Assembly: GCA_947090365.1 (NCBI GenBank)
Contig: CAMUNT010000026.1
Span: 1 to 9,352 of the forward strand
Reading direction: 5' to 3'
DNA length: 9,352 bases
Source: an uncultured Clostridia bacterium
Lineage (GTDB): Bacteria > Bacillota > Clostridia > Christensenellales > Borkfalkiaceae
Shown here: piece by piece, positions 1-5,422 of the stretch
Layout: every line of letters begins with the position of its first letter
How positions within the stretch are numbered: position 1 is the first letter of the stretch
Notes under the pieces: generated by a model
Told to the model about the DNA's origin: nothing
The model's input: only the letters and a program-made list of their open reading frames with translations
Databases searched by the model: none
Program-made: the position numbers and the translations under genes

Positions 1-301
1 CTTTAAGAACTCCGCCTTTTTCAACTGCCTGCTTAGCTTCTACAAGTCCGAGACCGGTGAATGCGCGTACGACTTTGATAACGTCGATTTTCTTTTCGCC
101 TGCATCTTTGAGAACGATGTTAAACTCGGTCTTTTCTTCAGCAGCAGCGGGAGCCGCAGCGCCTGCAGCGGGAGCCGCAGCAACTGCAACGGGAGCAGCG
201 GCGGATACGCCGAACTCTTCTTCGAGTGCTTTAACAAGCTCGTTAAGCTCTAAAACCGTCATTGTTTTAATTTCTTCGATAAATTTCTTTACGTCTGCCA
301 T
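1..301 (-). CDS. rplL: 50S ribosomal protein L7/L12 (3' end cut by window)
   Basis: L7/L12 forms the mobile stalk of the large ribosomal subunit, binds as dimers to L10 and recruits translation GTPases. The visible 100 codons show the family layout: an N-terminal dimerisation/L10-binding segment (about residues 1-31, beginning MADVKKFIEE), an Ala/Pro-rich flexible hinge (about 33-55), and the start of the globular C-terminal domain with the conserved FTGLGLVEAK stretch at residues 81-90. Roughly 20-25 C-terminal residues of a normal L7/L12 lie beyond base 1. The ATG at 299-301 is preceded by AGGAG about 7 nt upstream. It follows rplJ after a 130-bp gap and is presumably co-transcribed with it under the L10 leader. 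Identification is firm. Confidence 0.97.
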   Translation of the reverse strand, partial: MADVKKFIEEIKTMTVLELNELVKALEEEFGVSAAAPVAVAAAPAAGAAAPAAAEEKTEFNIVLKDAGEKKIDVIKVVRAFTGLGLVEAKQAVEKGGVLK

Positions 302-353
302 TTTATTTAATCTCCTGATTGATTTTATTTTTTATTTTATTTAGTTGCGCTTT

Positions 354-427
354 AAGGCAACGCCCGCCTTTTTGTTTCGTTTGTTCCGCGACGCACCGCT
401 TCATACCGCTATGCGGCGCCTATGCGC
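354..427. repeat. Hairpin-rich rplJ-rplL intergenic spacer
   Basis: The 130-bp gap between rplJ and rplL holds several small inverted repeats: AAGGC/GCCTT (354-370), CCGC-TAT-GCGG (406-416) and GCGC-CTAT-GCGC (416-427). ACCGCT is also repeated at 395-400 and 405-410. On the plus strand the 354-370 hairpin is followed by a T-run, but there is no plus-strand gene to terminate. On the transcribed strand no hairpin has a U-tract, so I do not call a terminator. They may be mRNA processing or stability structures that set L10:L12 stoichiometry, or remnants of a palindromic repeat; this is inference. Confidence 0.4.
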
Positions 428-431
428 TGAT

Positions 432-953
432 TTAAGCCTTTTGTTCCGCAATATTGTTCAATACGCGAACGATACCCGACAAAAGATTGTTCAATACGCC
501 CGCAAAGTTTGCAACGGGTGCCTGCATCGAGCCGAGCATCTTTGCAACCAGCTCTTCTCTCGACGGCATATTCGCAAGTGCTTTTGCCGCAGCCTTGTCG
601 CAGTAAGCGTTATCAACGAACGCGCTCTTTACGACGATTTTGCCGTCGTAGGTTTTTGACGCTTCGTTCATAAGCTTTGCCGCGCCGGTTTCGTCTGCGC
701 CGAACGCAAACGCTGTCGGACCGTTGAGGTCCGCGTCGAAATCTTTAAATCCCAAATCGTTGAAAGCTTTTCTTACGAGCGTGTTTTTGTAAACCTTGTA
801 CTCGCAGTTAGCCTGCCTGCATTTGTTTCTCAGCTCGGAAACTTCCGCAACGGTAAGCTTATTGTAATCAACCAAAACAACCGATTTCGAGTTTTTGATT
901 TTGTTTACAATCTCTTCAACGACGACTTTTTTTGCTTCAAAATTAGCCGACAA
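432..953 (-). CDS. rplJ: 50S ribosomal protein L10
   Basis: L10 is the base of the ribosomal stalk; its C-terminal helix carries L7/L12 dimers, and free L10(L12)4 represses its own operon by binding the mRNA leader. The 173-aa product has the usual length. It has the N-terminal rRNA-binding region (KKVVVEEIVNKIKNSKSVVLVDY), the conserved ELRNKCRQANCEYKVYKNTL region (about residues 41-60) and a C-terminal hydrophobic helix (about 155-173) where L12 binds. The start is TTG at 951-953: GGAGGT lies 7 nt upstream, and an in-frame TAA two codons upstream rules out a longer protein. A dedicated promoter and the L10 leader precede it, and rplL follows. Confidence 0.97.
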   Translation of the reverse strand: MSANFEAKKVVVEEIVNKIKNSKSVVLVDYNKLTVAEVSELRNKCRQANCEYKVYKNTLVRKAFNDLGFKDFDADLNGPTAFAFGADETGAAKLMNEASKTYDGKIVVKSAFVDNAYCDKAAAKALANMPSREELVAKMLGSMQAPVANFAGVLNNLLSGIVRVLNNIAEQKA

Positions 954-1110
954 ATCTTATACCTCCATTCAAATATTTAAAAGAATTCCCCGTTGCCATA
1001 GAGGTAACAGGGAATTATAAAGCAAAATGAAATTTAACCTTATTTTCCTTCACCTCGGCAGGATTTACGGTAAACCGACCCGCTGTCTATGGCAAACAAA
1101 AATTATTTAC
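954..1110 (-). ncRNA. L10 (rplJ) leader, autoregulatory 5' UTR
   Basis: This is the 5' UTR between the rplJ promoter and the TTG start. It carries the sequence pieces I recognise from Firmicutes L10 leaders: a CCAUAGACAGCGGGU segment near the 5' end, CUGCCGAGGUG in the middle, and a terminator whose loop and 3' arm contain UCUAUGGCAA. The 5' segment UUGCCAUAGA (1086-1095) is perfectly complementary to UCUAUGGCAA (993-1002), so a long-range antiterminator pairing and the terminator hairpin exclude each other. In the known system, L10(L12)4 binding to the leader favours termination. Ligand and mechanism are from family knowledge; the complementarity is seen directly. Confidence 0.85.
979..1016 (-). 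terminator. Attenuator terminator of the L10 leader
   Basis: Arms at 1003-1016 and 984-997 form a 14-position stem on the RNA (one G-U pair, one A-C mismatch) around a 5-nt loop, followed by CUUUUAAAU. The U-tract is short, as expected for a regulated rather than constitutive terminator. The loop and part of the 3' arm overlap the segment that can pair with 1086-1095. Confidence 0.75.
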
Positions 1111-1116
1111 TTTGTT

Positions 1117-1145
1117 ATTATACAGTTGTTTTTATATAAAGTCAA
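1117..1145 (-). promoter_or_regulatory. SigA-type promoter of rplJ-rplL
   Basis: On the minus strand, TTGACT (1140-1145) and TATAAT (1117-1122) are separated by exactly 17 bp. Transcription should begin near 1110, giving a leader of about 155 nt that matches the L10 leader. The promoter separates rplJ-rplL transcription from upstream rplK-rplA. Confidence 0.85.
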
Positions 1146-1172
1146 ACGATTTTCAACCTAAAAATGTAAGTC

Positions 1173-1300
1173 GGTTAAAACGCAGAGATGCAAGCAAGAC
1201 AAGGCGCGCGAGGCTTTGCGACAGGAGTGTACAAAGAGGTACACGACTTAGCAAAACGCAGCGCAACGCAGTATTGCGAAGTATATATGCGTTTTTAACC
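1173..1300. repeat. MITE/REP-like element with terminal inverted repeats
   Basis: The spacer after rplA holds a 128-bp block bounded by GGTTAAAACGCA (1173-1184) and TGCGTTTTTAACC (1288-1300), inverted copies apart from one extra T. Inside is a perfect GTGTAC-AAAGAG-GTACAC hairpin at the centre, flanked by a nearly complementary CTTTGC/GCAAAA pair, so the block could fold into one long imperfect hairpin. It has no protein-like ORF of its own. Its right end overlaps the last codon and the TAA stop of rplA. It resembles non-autonomous dispersed palindromic repeats, but only one copy is in the window, so repeat status is inferred. It may double as the 3' end structure of the rplK-rplA mRNA. Confidence 0.5.
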
Positions 1301-1984
1301 CTTGTTGTAGGTTACCTTTACGCCGGGCCCCATAGTCGAAGCCAAAGTTACTGACTTAACGTACTGACCTTTTGCCGCGGCGGGCTTAGCCTTTACGATA
1401 GCGTCCATTAAAGCGTTGAAGTTTTCCGTAAGCTTTTCCGCACCGAACGACTTCTTGCCGATAGGGCAGTGAATGATAGCCGTTTTATCGAGACGGTATT
1501 CGACTTTACCTGCCTTAACTTCCTGAACCGCCTTTGCTACGTCCATAGTAACGGTACCCGACTTGGGGTTGGGCATTAAGCCCTTAGGTCCTAACAGACG
1601 GCCTATTCTACCTACCACGCCCATCATATCGGGAGTAGTAATCATAACGTCGAAGTCGAACCAGTTGTCCTTCTGAATTCTCTGAATCATTTCTTCCGCG
1701 CCGACGTAATCTGCGCCTGCCGCGGTTGCCGCGTCGGCCTTGTCGCCCTTTGCGATTACAAGTACTTTCTTCTGCTTACCCGTTCCGTTGGGAAGAACGA
1801 TAACTCCGCGGACCTGCTGGTCAGCCTGTCTGGGGTCAACGCCCAAACGAACGTGAAGCTCGATTGTTTCGTCGAATTTAGCCTTAGCCGTATCGATAAC
1901 GGTTTTAACCGCCTCGTTTAAGTCGTAGGACTTGGAACGGTCGTAGGATGCTATGCTTTCTGCGTACTTTTTAGCAAATTTCAT
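1295..1984 (-). CDS. rplA: 50S ribosomal protein L1
   Basis: L1 binds 23S rRNA to form the L1 stalk involved in E-site tRNA release, and in many bacteria it represses its own operon by binding mRNA. The 229-aa product is of normal length and shows the family stretches: DETIELHVRLGVDPRQADQQ (about residues 38-57), GRLLGPKGLMPNPKSGTVT (about 128-146) and the Lys/Gly-rich C-terminus with SVTLASTMGPGVKV. The ATG at 1982-1984 lies 1 nt after the rplK stop. Its GGAGG ribosome-binding site sits inside the last rplK codons, so the two are translationally coupled. The TAA stop lies in the terminal repeat of the adjacent palindromic element. Confidence 0.97.
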   Translation of the reverse strand: MKFAKKYAESIASYDRSKSYDLNEAVKTVIDTAKAKFDETIELHVRLGVDPRQADQQVRGVIVLPNGTGKQKKVLVIAKGDKADAATAAGADYVGAEEMIQRIQKDNWFDFDVMITTPDMMGVVGRIGRLLGPKGLMPNPKSGTVTMDVAKAVQEVKAGKVEYRLDKTAIIHCPIGKKSFGAEKLTENFNALMDAIVKAKPAAAKGQYVKSVTLASTMGPGVKVTYNKG

Positions 1985-1985
1985 A

Positions 1986-2411
1986 TTATTCCTCCACCGT
2001 AACGCCCATCGAACGGGCGGTTCCTTTTACCATACTTACAGCCGCTTCCATATCGGAGCAGTTTAAATCGGGCATTTTAGTTTTTGCGATTTCTTCTGCC
2101 TGCGCTTTCGTCAGCTTGCCGACCTTATCCCTGTTGGGACGTGCGCTTGCCGTTTCCAGACCCAGAGCCTTCTTAATAAGAACGGGCGTAGGGGGTGTTT
2201 TCAGAACGAAAGTGAAGCTTCTGTCCTGATAAATGGTTACTACACAGGGAATGATAAGTCCTGCCTGATGCGCGGTTTTTGCATTGAATTCCTTGGTAAA
2301 GCCGGGTATGTTGATACCGTGGGGGCCAAGCGTAGAACCTACGGGAGGCGCGGGGGTTGCTTTACCGGCAGGAAGCTGTAATTTGACAACAGCCGTAATC
2401 TTCTTTGCCAT
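1986..2411 (-). CDS. rplK: 50S ribosomal protein L11
   Basis: L11 sits at the base of the stalk in the GTPase-associated centre of 23S rRNA. The product is 141 aa, the standard length. The N-terminal domain has the Pro-containing helix region (residues 14-25, PAGKATPAPPVG) that in other bacteria lies near the thiopeptide site. The C-terminal RNA-binding domain begins around residue 75 and contains KTPPTPVLIKKALGLE. The usual GQ(H/A)G motif reads GPHG here (about residues 29-32). ATG at 2409-2411 is preceded by GGAGG with a 9-nt spacer. It begins the rplK-rplA pair after a 272-bp gap from nusG and has a structured leader. Confidence 0.97.
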   Translation of the reverse strand: MAKKITAVVKLQLPAGKATPAPPVGSTLGPHGINIPGFTKEFNAKTAHQAGLIIPCVVTIYQDRSFTFVLKTPPTPVLIKKALGLETASARPNRDKVGKLTKAQAEEIAKTKMPDLNCSDMEAAVSMVKGTARSMGVTVEE

Positions 2412-2425
2412 AAAATATATCCTCC

Positions 2426-2477
2426 ATGTGGTTAAGACGAGCGTATCAGTGCGAAAAATTTAAAACGCTCTCCCACA
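2426..2477 (-). promoter_or_regulatory. Candidate L1-binding autoregulatory leader of rplK-rplA
   Basis: Immediately before the rplK ribosome-binding site the RNA reads UGUGG-GA-GAGCG (2466-2477), a 22-nt loop, then CGCUC-GUCUUAA-CCACA (2427-2443). This forms two 5-bp helices separated by an asymmetric internal loop (GA opposite GUCUUAA), ending next to GGAGG. Two short helices around an asymmetric loop is the general shape of L1 target sites in mRNA and 23S rRNA. Similar GUGGGAG...CCACA blocks precede rplK in other Firmicutes as I recall them. L1 as ligand is inference. Confidence 0.55.
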
Positions 2478-2493
2478 AAATAAACACATTCAC

Positions 2494-2662
2494 AAATTTT
2501 TCGGTACTCGTGACCCCGAAAAATTTCGTGATTTAAGGGCGTTGCCCTCTTTGCGCGATTGTGAATTGCTCTCCGAACTTATAATCGCGCAAATTCACCT
2601 ACTGAGGCGCAGGTTTGCGCAAATTGGGTTGCGCTGCGCAAAAAAGCGGTTTTGCTTGCGCC
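2494..2662. repeat. Palindrome cluster in the nusG-rplK gap
   Basis: The 272-bp gap between nusG and rplK is gene-free and packed with inverted repeats: AAATTTTTCGG/CCGAAAAATTT (11 bp, 2494-2526), AGGGC-GTT-GCCCT (2536-2548), TTGCGCGATT/AATCGCGCAA (10 bp, 2551-2592) and GGCGCA/TGCGCC (2606-2662). Short TTGCGC or GCGCAA strings recur between 2551 and 2662. None of the hairpins has a U-tract on the transcribed strand, so no terminator is called. I found no convincing minus-strand promoter here, so rplK-rplA is probably read through from the rpmG promoter. These may be nested palindromic repeat elements. Confidence 0.5.
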
Positions 2663-2683
2663 GTAAGTTATTTTATCAGATGT

Positions 2684-3217
2684 TTAGTCAACCTTTTTAA
2701 TCTGCAGATATTCGACTTCCACGTCGGTGCTTCTGCCGAACATTTCGATATTGACTTTGGCTTTCTGGGCAAGGTCGTTAAGCTCTGCAATATTTCCGAC
2801 GAAGCCCTCGAGAGGACCCGAGACGACCTGAACCTTATCGCCAACTGCGAACTCGCCTTCGATAACGACGGTTTCAAGCCCCATTTTGCGGATCTCGTCC
2901 TCTTTTAAGGGAATAGGTCTGCCCATAGGACCAACGAAGCCCGTAACGCCTCTCGTGTTGGTTATCCAGTACCAAAGCTGGTTGGAATAAATCATTTTAA
3001 TAAACACGTAGCAGGGTAAAAGCTTCCTGTCGACAATCTTGCGCTTGCCGTTGCTCTTCTCTTCGATAGTCTGCTCCATAGGTATTTTGACTTCGAAAAT
3101 CTTATCCTGCAAATTGTTGTTTTCAATAAGCCTTTCAAGGTTAGCCTTTACCATCGACTCGTAGCCGGAATAGGTATGAAGAATAAACCAGCAAGGCGTA
3201 GTTTCGATATCTACCAT
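2684..3217 (-). CDS. nusG: Transcription termination/antitermination factor NusG
   Basis: NusG binds RNA polymerase and modulates pausing, elongation and termination; in Firmicutes it also promotes sequence-specific pausing. The 177-aa product has the N-terminal NGN domain (about residues 8-115, with WFILHTYSGYE at 10-20 and VTGFVGPMGRPIPL at 91-104). A C-terminal KOW domain (about 124-177) contains VGDKVQVVSGPLEGFVGNI. The length is normal. Its ATG (3215-3217) shares one base with the secE TAA stop, implying translational coupling; an AAGGG lies about 9 nt upstream. It follows secE in the usual bacterial order. Confidence 0.97.
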   Translation of the reverse strand: MVDIETTPCWFILHTYSGYESMVKANLERLIENNNLQDKIFEVKIPMEQTIEEKSNGKRKIVDRKLLPCYVFIKMIYSNQLWYWITNTRGVTGFVGPMGRPIPLKEDEIRKMGLETVVIEGEFAVGDKVQVVSGPLEGFVGNIAELNDLAQKAKVNIEMFGRSTDVEVEYLQIKKVD

Positions 3218-3456
3218 TATTCCATACCCTTAATGCTGGTAATAAGCCCCAACAGCTCCTGCAGGCCGTAGTTGATAAGCGTTGCCACTACCGTAAAGAT
3301 AACGACGACGACCAAAACCACACAGGTTGCTTTTATTACTTTGGGGAAGGTGGGCCAGGTTACCCTTTTCAGCTCTGAAAAGGTTTCCTTGAATTTTCTG
3401 CCTATTCTTACGAATAAATTGGGCTTTTTGACTTTATTATCGCTTTTCTGTGCCAT
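3217..3456 (-). CDS. secE: Preprotein translocase subunit SecE
   Basis: SecE is the small essential clamp subunit of the SecYEG membrane channel. The 79-aa product is the short, single-membrane-segment type seen in Firmicutes. It has a basic N-terminus, an amphipathic surface helix with the conserved ELKRVTWPT at residues 28-36, and one transmembrane helix at about 43-65. ATG at 3454-3456 has AAGGAG 5 nt upstream. The stop overlaps the nusG start by one base. It follows rpmG after 87 bp; that gap holds two AT-rich inverted repeats (GTTGCA/TGCAAC, TCACAAAAA/TTTTTGTGA) but no tRNA and no convincing terminator. Confidence 0.95.
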   Translation of the reverse strand: MAQKSDNKVKKPNLFVRIGRKFKETFSELKRVTWPTFPKVIKATCVVLVVVVIFTVVATLINYGLQELLGLITSIKGME

Positions 3457-3543
3457 AATAACTCCTTAATAAATTCACAAAAAACCGTAACGATTTTTGT
3501 GAGTTGTTGCAGTAAATTTTGCAACTTGAAGTTAAGGTAAACC

Positions 3544-3705
3544 TTATTTGGTTTCCTTATGCTCGGTGTGTTTTTTGCAGAAAGGGCAGTACTTTGAAAT
3601 GGTAAGCCTGTCCGGATCGTTACGCTTATTCTTGTAGCTGTCATAATTTCTGCGCTTGCACTCGGTGCATTCGAAGGTGATTTTAGCCCTTGTTGATGCT
3701 TTCAT
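3544..3705 (-). CDS. rpmG: 50S ribosomal protein L33 (zinc-binding form)
   Basis: This short gene encodes 53 residues beginning MKASTRAKITFECTECKRRN and ending HTEHKETK, a normal L33 length. Two CxxC pairs (C13/C16 and C40/C43) form the zinc ribbon of the Cys-containing (C+) L33 type, rather than the zinc-independent paralogue that some genomes induce when zinc is short. ATG at 3703-3705 is preceded by GGAG with a 9-nt spacer. It is the first gene after the promoter at 3759-3787 and leads into secE-nusG, the standard Firmicutes order. Confidence 0.96.
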   Translation of the reverse strand: MKASTRAKITFECTECKRRNYDSYKNKRNDPDRLTISKYCPFCKKHTEHKETK

Positions 3706-3722
3706 TTTGGAAAACTCCGTAC

Positions 3723-3754
3723 AAAAAAATTACACCCCCCTAAGATGGGTGTAA
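3723..3754 (-). terminator. Terminator-like hairpin at the 5' end of the rpmG mRNA
   Basis: On the transcribed strand, UUACACCC and GGGUGUAA (arms 3747-3754 and 3730-3737) form an 8-bp perfect stem, followed directly by U7 (3723-3729) and then the rpmG ribosome-binding site. Its form is that of an intrinsic terminator. However, it starts at or within a few bases of the predicted transcription start of the promoter at 3759-3787, so it is either an attenuator acting almost at once or a 5'-end stabilising stem. Confidence 0.6.
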
Positions 3755-3758
3755 CGGA

Positions 3759-3787
3759 AGTTTACCATAATATAAATATATTGTCAA
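3759..3787 (-). promoter_or_regulatory. SigA-type promoter of rpmG-secE-nusG
   Basis: On the minus strand a perfect TTGACA (3782-3787) and TAAACT (3759-3764) are 17 bp apart. Transcription should start around 3751-3755, at the base of the downstream hairpin. It lies between the accessory-module terminator and rpmG. Confidence 0.85.
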
Positions 3788-3820
3788 CCTTTTTGCCGAC
3801 TTTATAATAAAATTTTGCAA

Positions 3821-3851
3821 TTAAGCGGGCGGAAAATTTCCGCCCGCTTAA
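3821..3851 (-). terminator. Hairpin terminator after the lipoprotein gene
   Basis: TTAAGCGGGCGGAAA (3821-3835) and TTTCCGCCCGCTTAA (3837-3851) are perfect 15-bp inverted repeats around a single base, 9 nt after the lipoprotein stop. The GC-rich stem is followed on the minus strand by an A/T-rich stretch (AATTGCAAAATTTT) rather than a clean U-tract. It insulates the accessory module from the rpmG promoter 34 bp further on. Confidence 0.75.
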
Positions 3852-3860
3852 ACACTGCGT

Positions 3861-4448
3861 TTACTTTTTGTTACCGTCTGTAATTTTGCTTATTTTTTCT
3901 TTTACGGCTTCTTCATTCATATCGGATACCTCTTTATCGGCAATCACTTTACCGTAAGCGTATTCACTCTCCGTCCATACTTTTATAACCGCATATCCGA
4001 CTATCTTATTATCTTTACGCGCTATAAACGTTATATAATCTTCGATATTGACAGTATTTTCTTGCGCAAACCCGTCAACAGGACGCCATTGAAAAACGGG
4101 TTTTCCTTCGTAATACAGGGGTCGGTTTTCAAACGCTGATTTTTTTATTCCGCCGTATGACGCATCCGGTTCGCTGTAATACGGATAACTCTCGTAATCC
4201 CGAACGGCATTATAATCGTCAAAGACTACCATTCCCATATCCGAACGGTTGCTCATTTCGATTGTTGCATTCTCTATCCCATAAGAAAACGGCACGCCGT
4301 ACGGATAAAGGTGAAAGCTTGCAGGACTATATATTTCATATCTGCTATAAACTTCCGCATTTTTATTTCCGCAAGCCGCGAGCAATGTACACATTAAGAA
4401 TGTAAATATGGCAATTATATATGCGCCTGTTTTTTTTATCGATTTCAT
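3861..4448 (-). CDS. Putative lipoprotein of unknown function
   Basis: I do not recognise the family. The 195-aa product begins with a typical lipoprotein signal: basic n-region (MKSIKKTG), hydrophobic core (about residues 9-23), and lipobox LAAC with the lipidated Cys at position 26, followed by Gly. The mature part is Tyr- and acid-rich, with no transmembrane segment, and ends with a charged helix-like tail (about 170-195). It should be anchored on the outer face of the cytoplasmic membrane. The ATG (4446-4448) overlaps the TGA of the upstream gene as ATGA, so the two are translationally coupled. A strong hairpin follows the stop. Function is unknown; coupling suggests it works with the upstream exported protein. 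Confidence 0.85.
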   Translation of the reverse strand: MKSIKKTGAYIIAIFTFLMCTLLAACGNKNAEVYSRYEIYSPASFHLYPYGVPFSYGIENATIEMSNRSDMGMVVFDDYNAVRDYESYPYYSEPDASYGGIKKSAFENRPLYYEGKPVFQWRPVDGFAQENTVNIEDYITFIARKDNKIVGYAVIKVWTESEYAYGKVIADKEVSDMNEEAVKEKISKITDGNKK

Positions 4449-5359
4449 ATTTTCTCGTCATCCTCTTTCATAATAATCTGTCCCAAGCCGTTATCATATA
4501 AAATATAGCCGCATCCGGAACAAATCTTTGCTTTGGGTTTATAGAATTTAAATGTATGTGACTCAATTCGCAAAGTTGAGCTACAATTATTACAAATTAC
4601 TGAATGTTCATTTTTATTATAGTATTGATATGAATCATAATTATGTGAATTAGAATAAGCTATGAAATAGATATCACCCGTGTATGGATGAACGGCGGGA
4701 CGCTCGTATTTTTTAATGCCATTTTCTTGATAAGCATATTCAACTATCCAATCATCATTTTCATTTGGAATACTATTATATTTTAATACCCAAGTATTCC
4801 CGGGTTTATGCAACCATTCTCCATTGTCGTATTTCATAAAATGAAAATCATTTTTTGATTTCCTTACGCAGAACAATCTTTGTATTGAATACGGTTCATG
4901 AAACCAATTTTTCATTACATTCACACATTCATATCCCAAATGCTTCAAATCTTGTTTGACGTAATTTGCCAATTCATTTATAGAATTATTTAACGAAATG
5001 ATATAAGGGCCATTACAATTATAACCTAACGTGAAATTTAATTTATTATTTGAAAAATCACCTATTTCGCTCCATGTGTTTTTCCCCAATACAAAAGCAT
5101 AGCAGTTATAAGCTTTGAACGTATCACTCCAAGTGCCGTAAGTTGTATTATACAATAAGGAGTTTACACTATAATTAGCATAAGTATTATAATCTAATAC
5201 ACTGCTTGTTGGTATTGCAAACCCACTATAAATAATGTTATTTTCATTATTGTTATATGTAACTATTTCCGGCATATGATTTTCCTCTGCGGAGCTACAC
5301 AGTGAGAGATATTCAGACATACCAAACTTCCGGTAATTGCAATCAAGGCACTTCCGCAT
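4445..5359 (-). CDS. Putative cysteine-hydrolase-like exported protein, N-terminus frameshifted
   Basis: The 304-aa frame contains FKAYNCYAFVLGK (C86) and DFHFMKYDNGEWLHKPG (H173, H184). This Cys...His arrangement recalls clostridial 'NCYAYAL ... HFYR ... WSHKPG' proteins with a probable papain/CHAP-like fold; the assignment is from memory and tentative. The C-terminus has a zinc-ribbon-like set (C256xxC259, H268, C280xxC283). The first 26 residues are doubtful. The ATG at 5357-5359 has no ribosome-binding site, and the other frame starting at 5391 has a good one and encodes a signal peptide. One extra A in the A-run at 5280-5283 would join the two into about 315 aa. An internal ATG at 5273-5275 with GAGG 8 nt upstream is an alternative start. 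The stop overlaps the lipoprotein start. The region is visibly richer in A/T than its neighbours. Confidence 0.7.
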   Translation of the reverse strand: MRKCLDCNYRKFGMSEYLSLCSSAEENHMPEIVTYNNNENNIIYSGFAIPTSSVLDYNTYANYSVNSLLYNTTYGTWSDTFKAYNCYAFVLGKNTWSEIGDFSNNKLNFTLGYNCNGPYIISLNNSINELANYVKQDLKHLGYECVNVMKNWFHEPYSIQRLFCVRKSKNDFHFMKYDNGEWLHKPGNTWVLKYNSIPNENDDWIVEYAYQENGIKKYERPAVHPYTGDIYFIAYSNSHNYDSYQYYNKNEHSVICNNCSSTLRIESHTFKFYKPKAKICSGCGYILYDNGLGQIIMKEDDEKI

Positions 5360-5391
5360 AATGATACTGTTGCTTTAAAGATATTTTTCAT
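5263..5391 (-). pseudogene. Detached signal-peptide start of the 4445-5359 gene
   Basis: A 42-codon frame starts at ATG 5389-5391 with GGAG 8 nt upstream, the best ribosome-binding site in this gap. It encodes MKNIFKATVSLCGSALIAIT followed by a further hydrophobic stretch to about residue 28 and SHCVAPQ: a Sec-type signal peptide or membrane anchor. It then runs out of frame to TAG at 5263-5265, overlapping the other frame. Adding one A to the four-A run at 5280-5283 gives ...QRK-NHMPE..., continuous with the downstream body. It is therefore most likely the true start of the downstream gene. A free-standing 42-aa membrane peptide cannot be excluded. Confidence 0.65.
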
Positions 5392-5422
5392 AATTTCTTC
5401 TCCATTATAAATATAAAAAAAT

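Noticed and set aside
1112..1354. Plus-strand 80-codon frame across the rplA-rplJ spacer
   Set aside because: It runs through the palindromic element and into antisense rplA, with no ribosome-binding site or protein-like composition.
2579..2584. TATAAT on the plus strand in the nusG-rplK gap
   Set aside because: No matching -35 at a suitable spacing and no plus-strand gene downstream; the same bases lie inside an inverted-repeat loop.
3457..3543. Possible tRNA gene between rpmG and secE, as in some Bacilli
   Set aside because: No T-loop GGTTCGA-like sequence, acceptor pairing or anticodon arm could be found; only AT-rich hairpins are present.
5276..5290. Programmed -1 frameshift at the GGAAAAT stretch
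   Set aside because: The run is not a classical X XXY YYZ slippery heptamer in the upstream frame and no strong downstream stimulatory hairpin is evident; a one-base indel is simpler.
5404..5409. TATAAT (minus strand) just before the exported-protein ribosome-binding site
   Set aside because: A start site from it would fall within the Shine-Dalgarno sequence and there is no -35 match at 16-18 bp.
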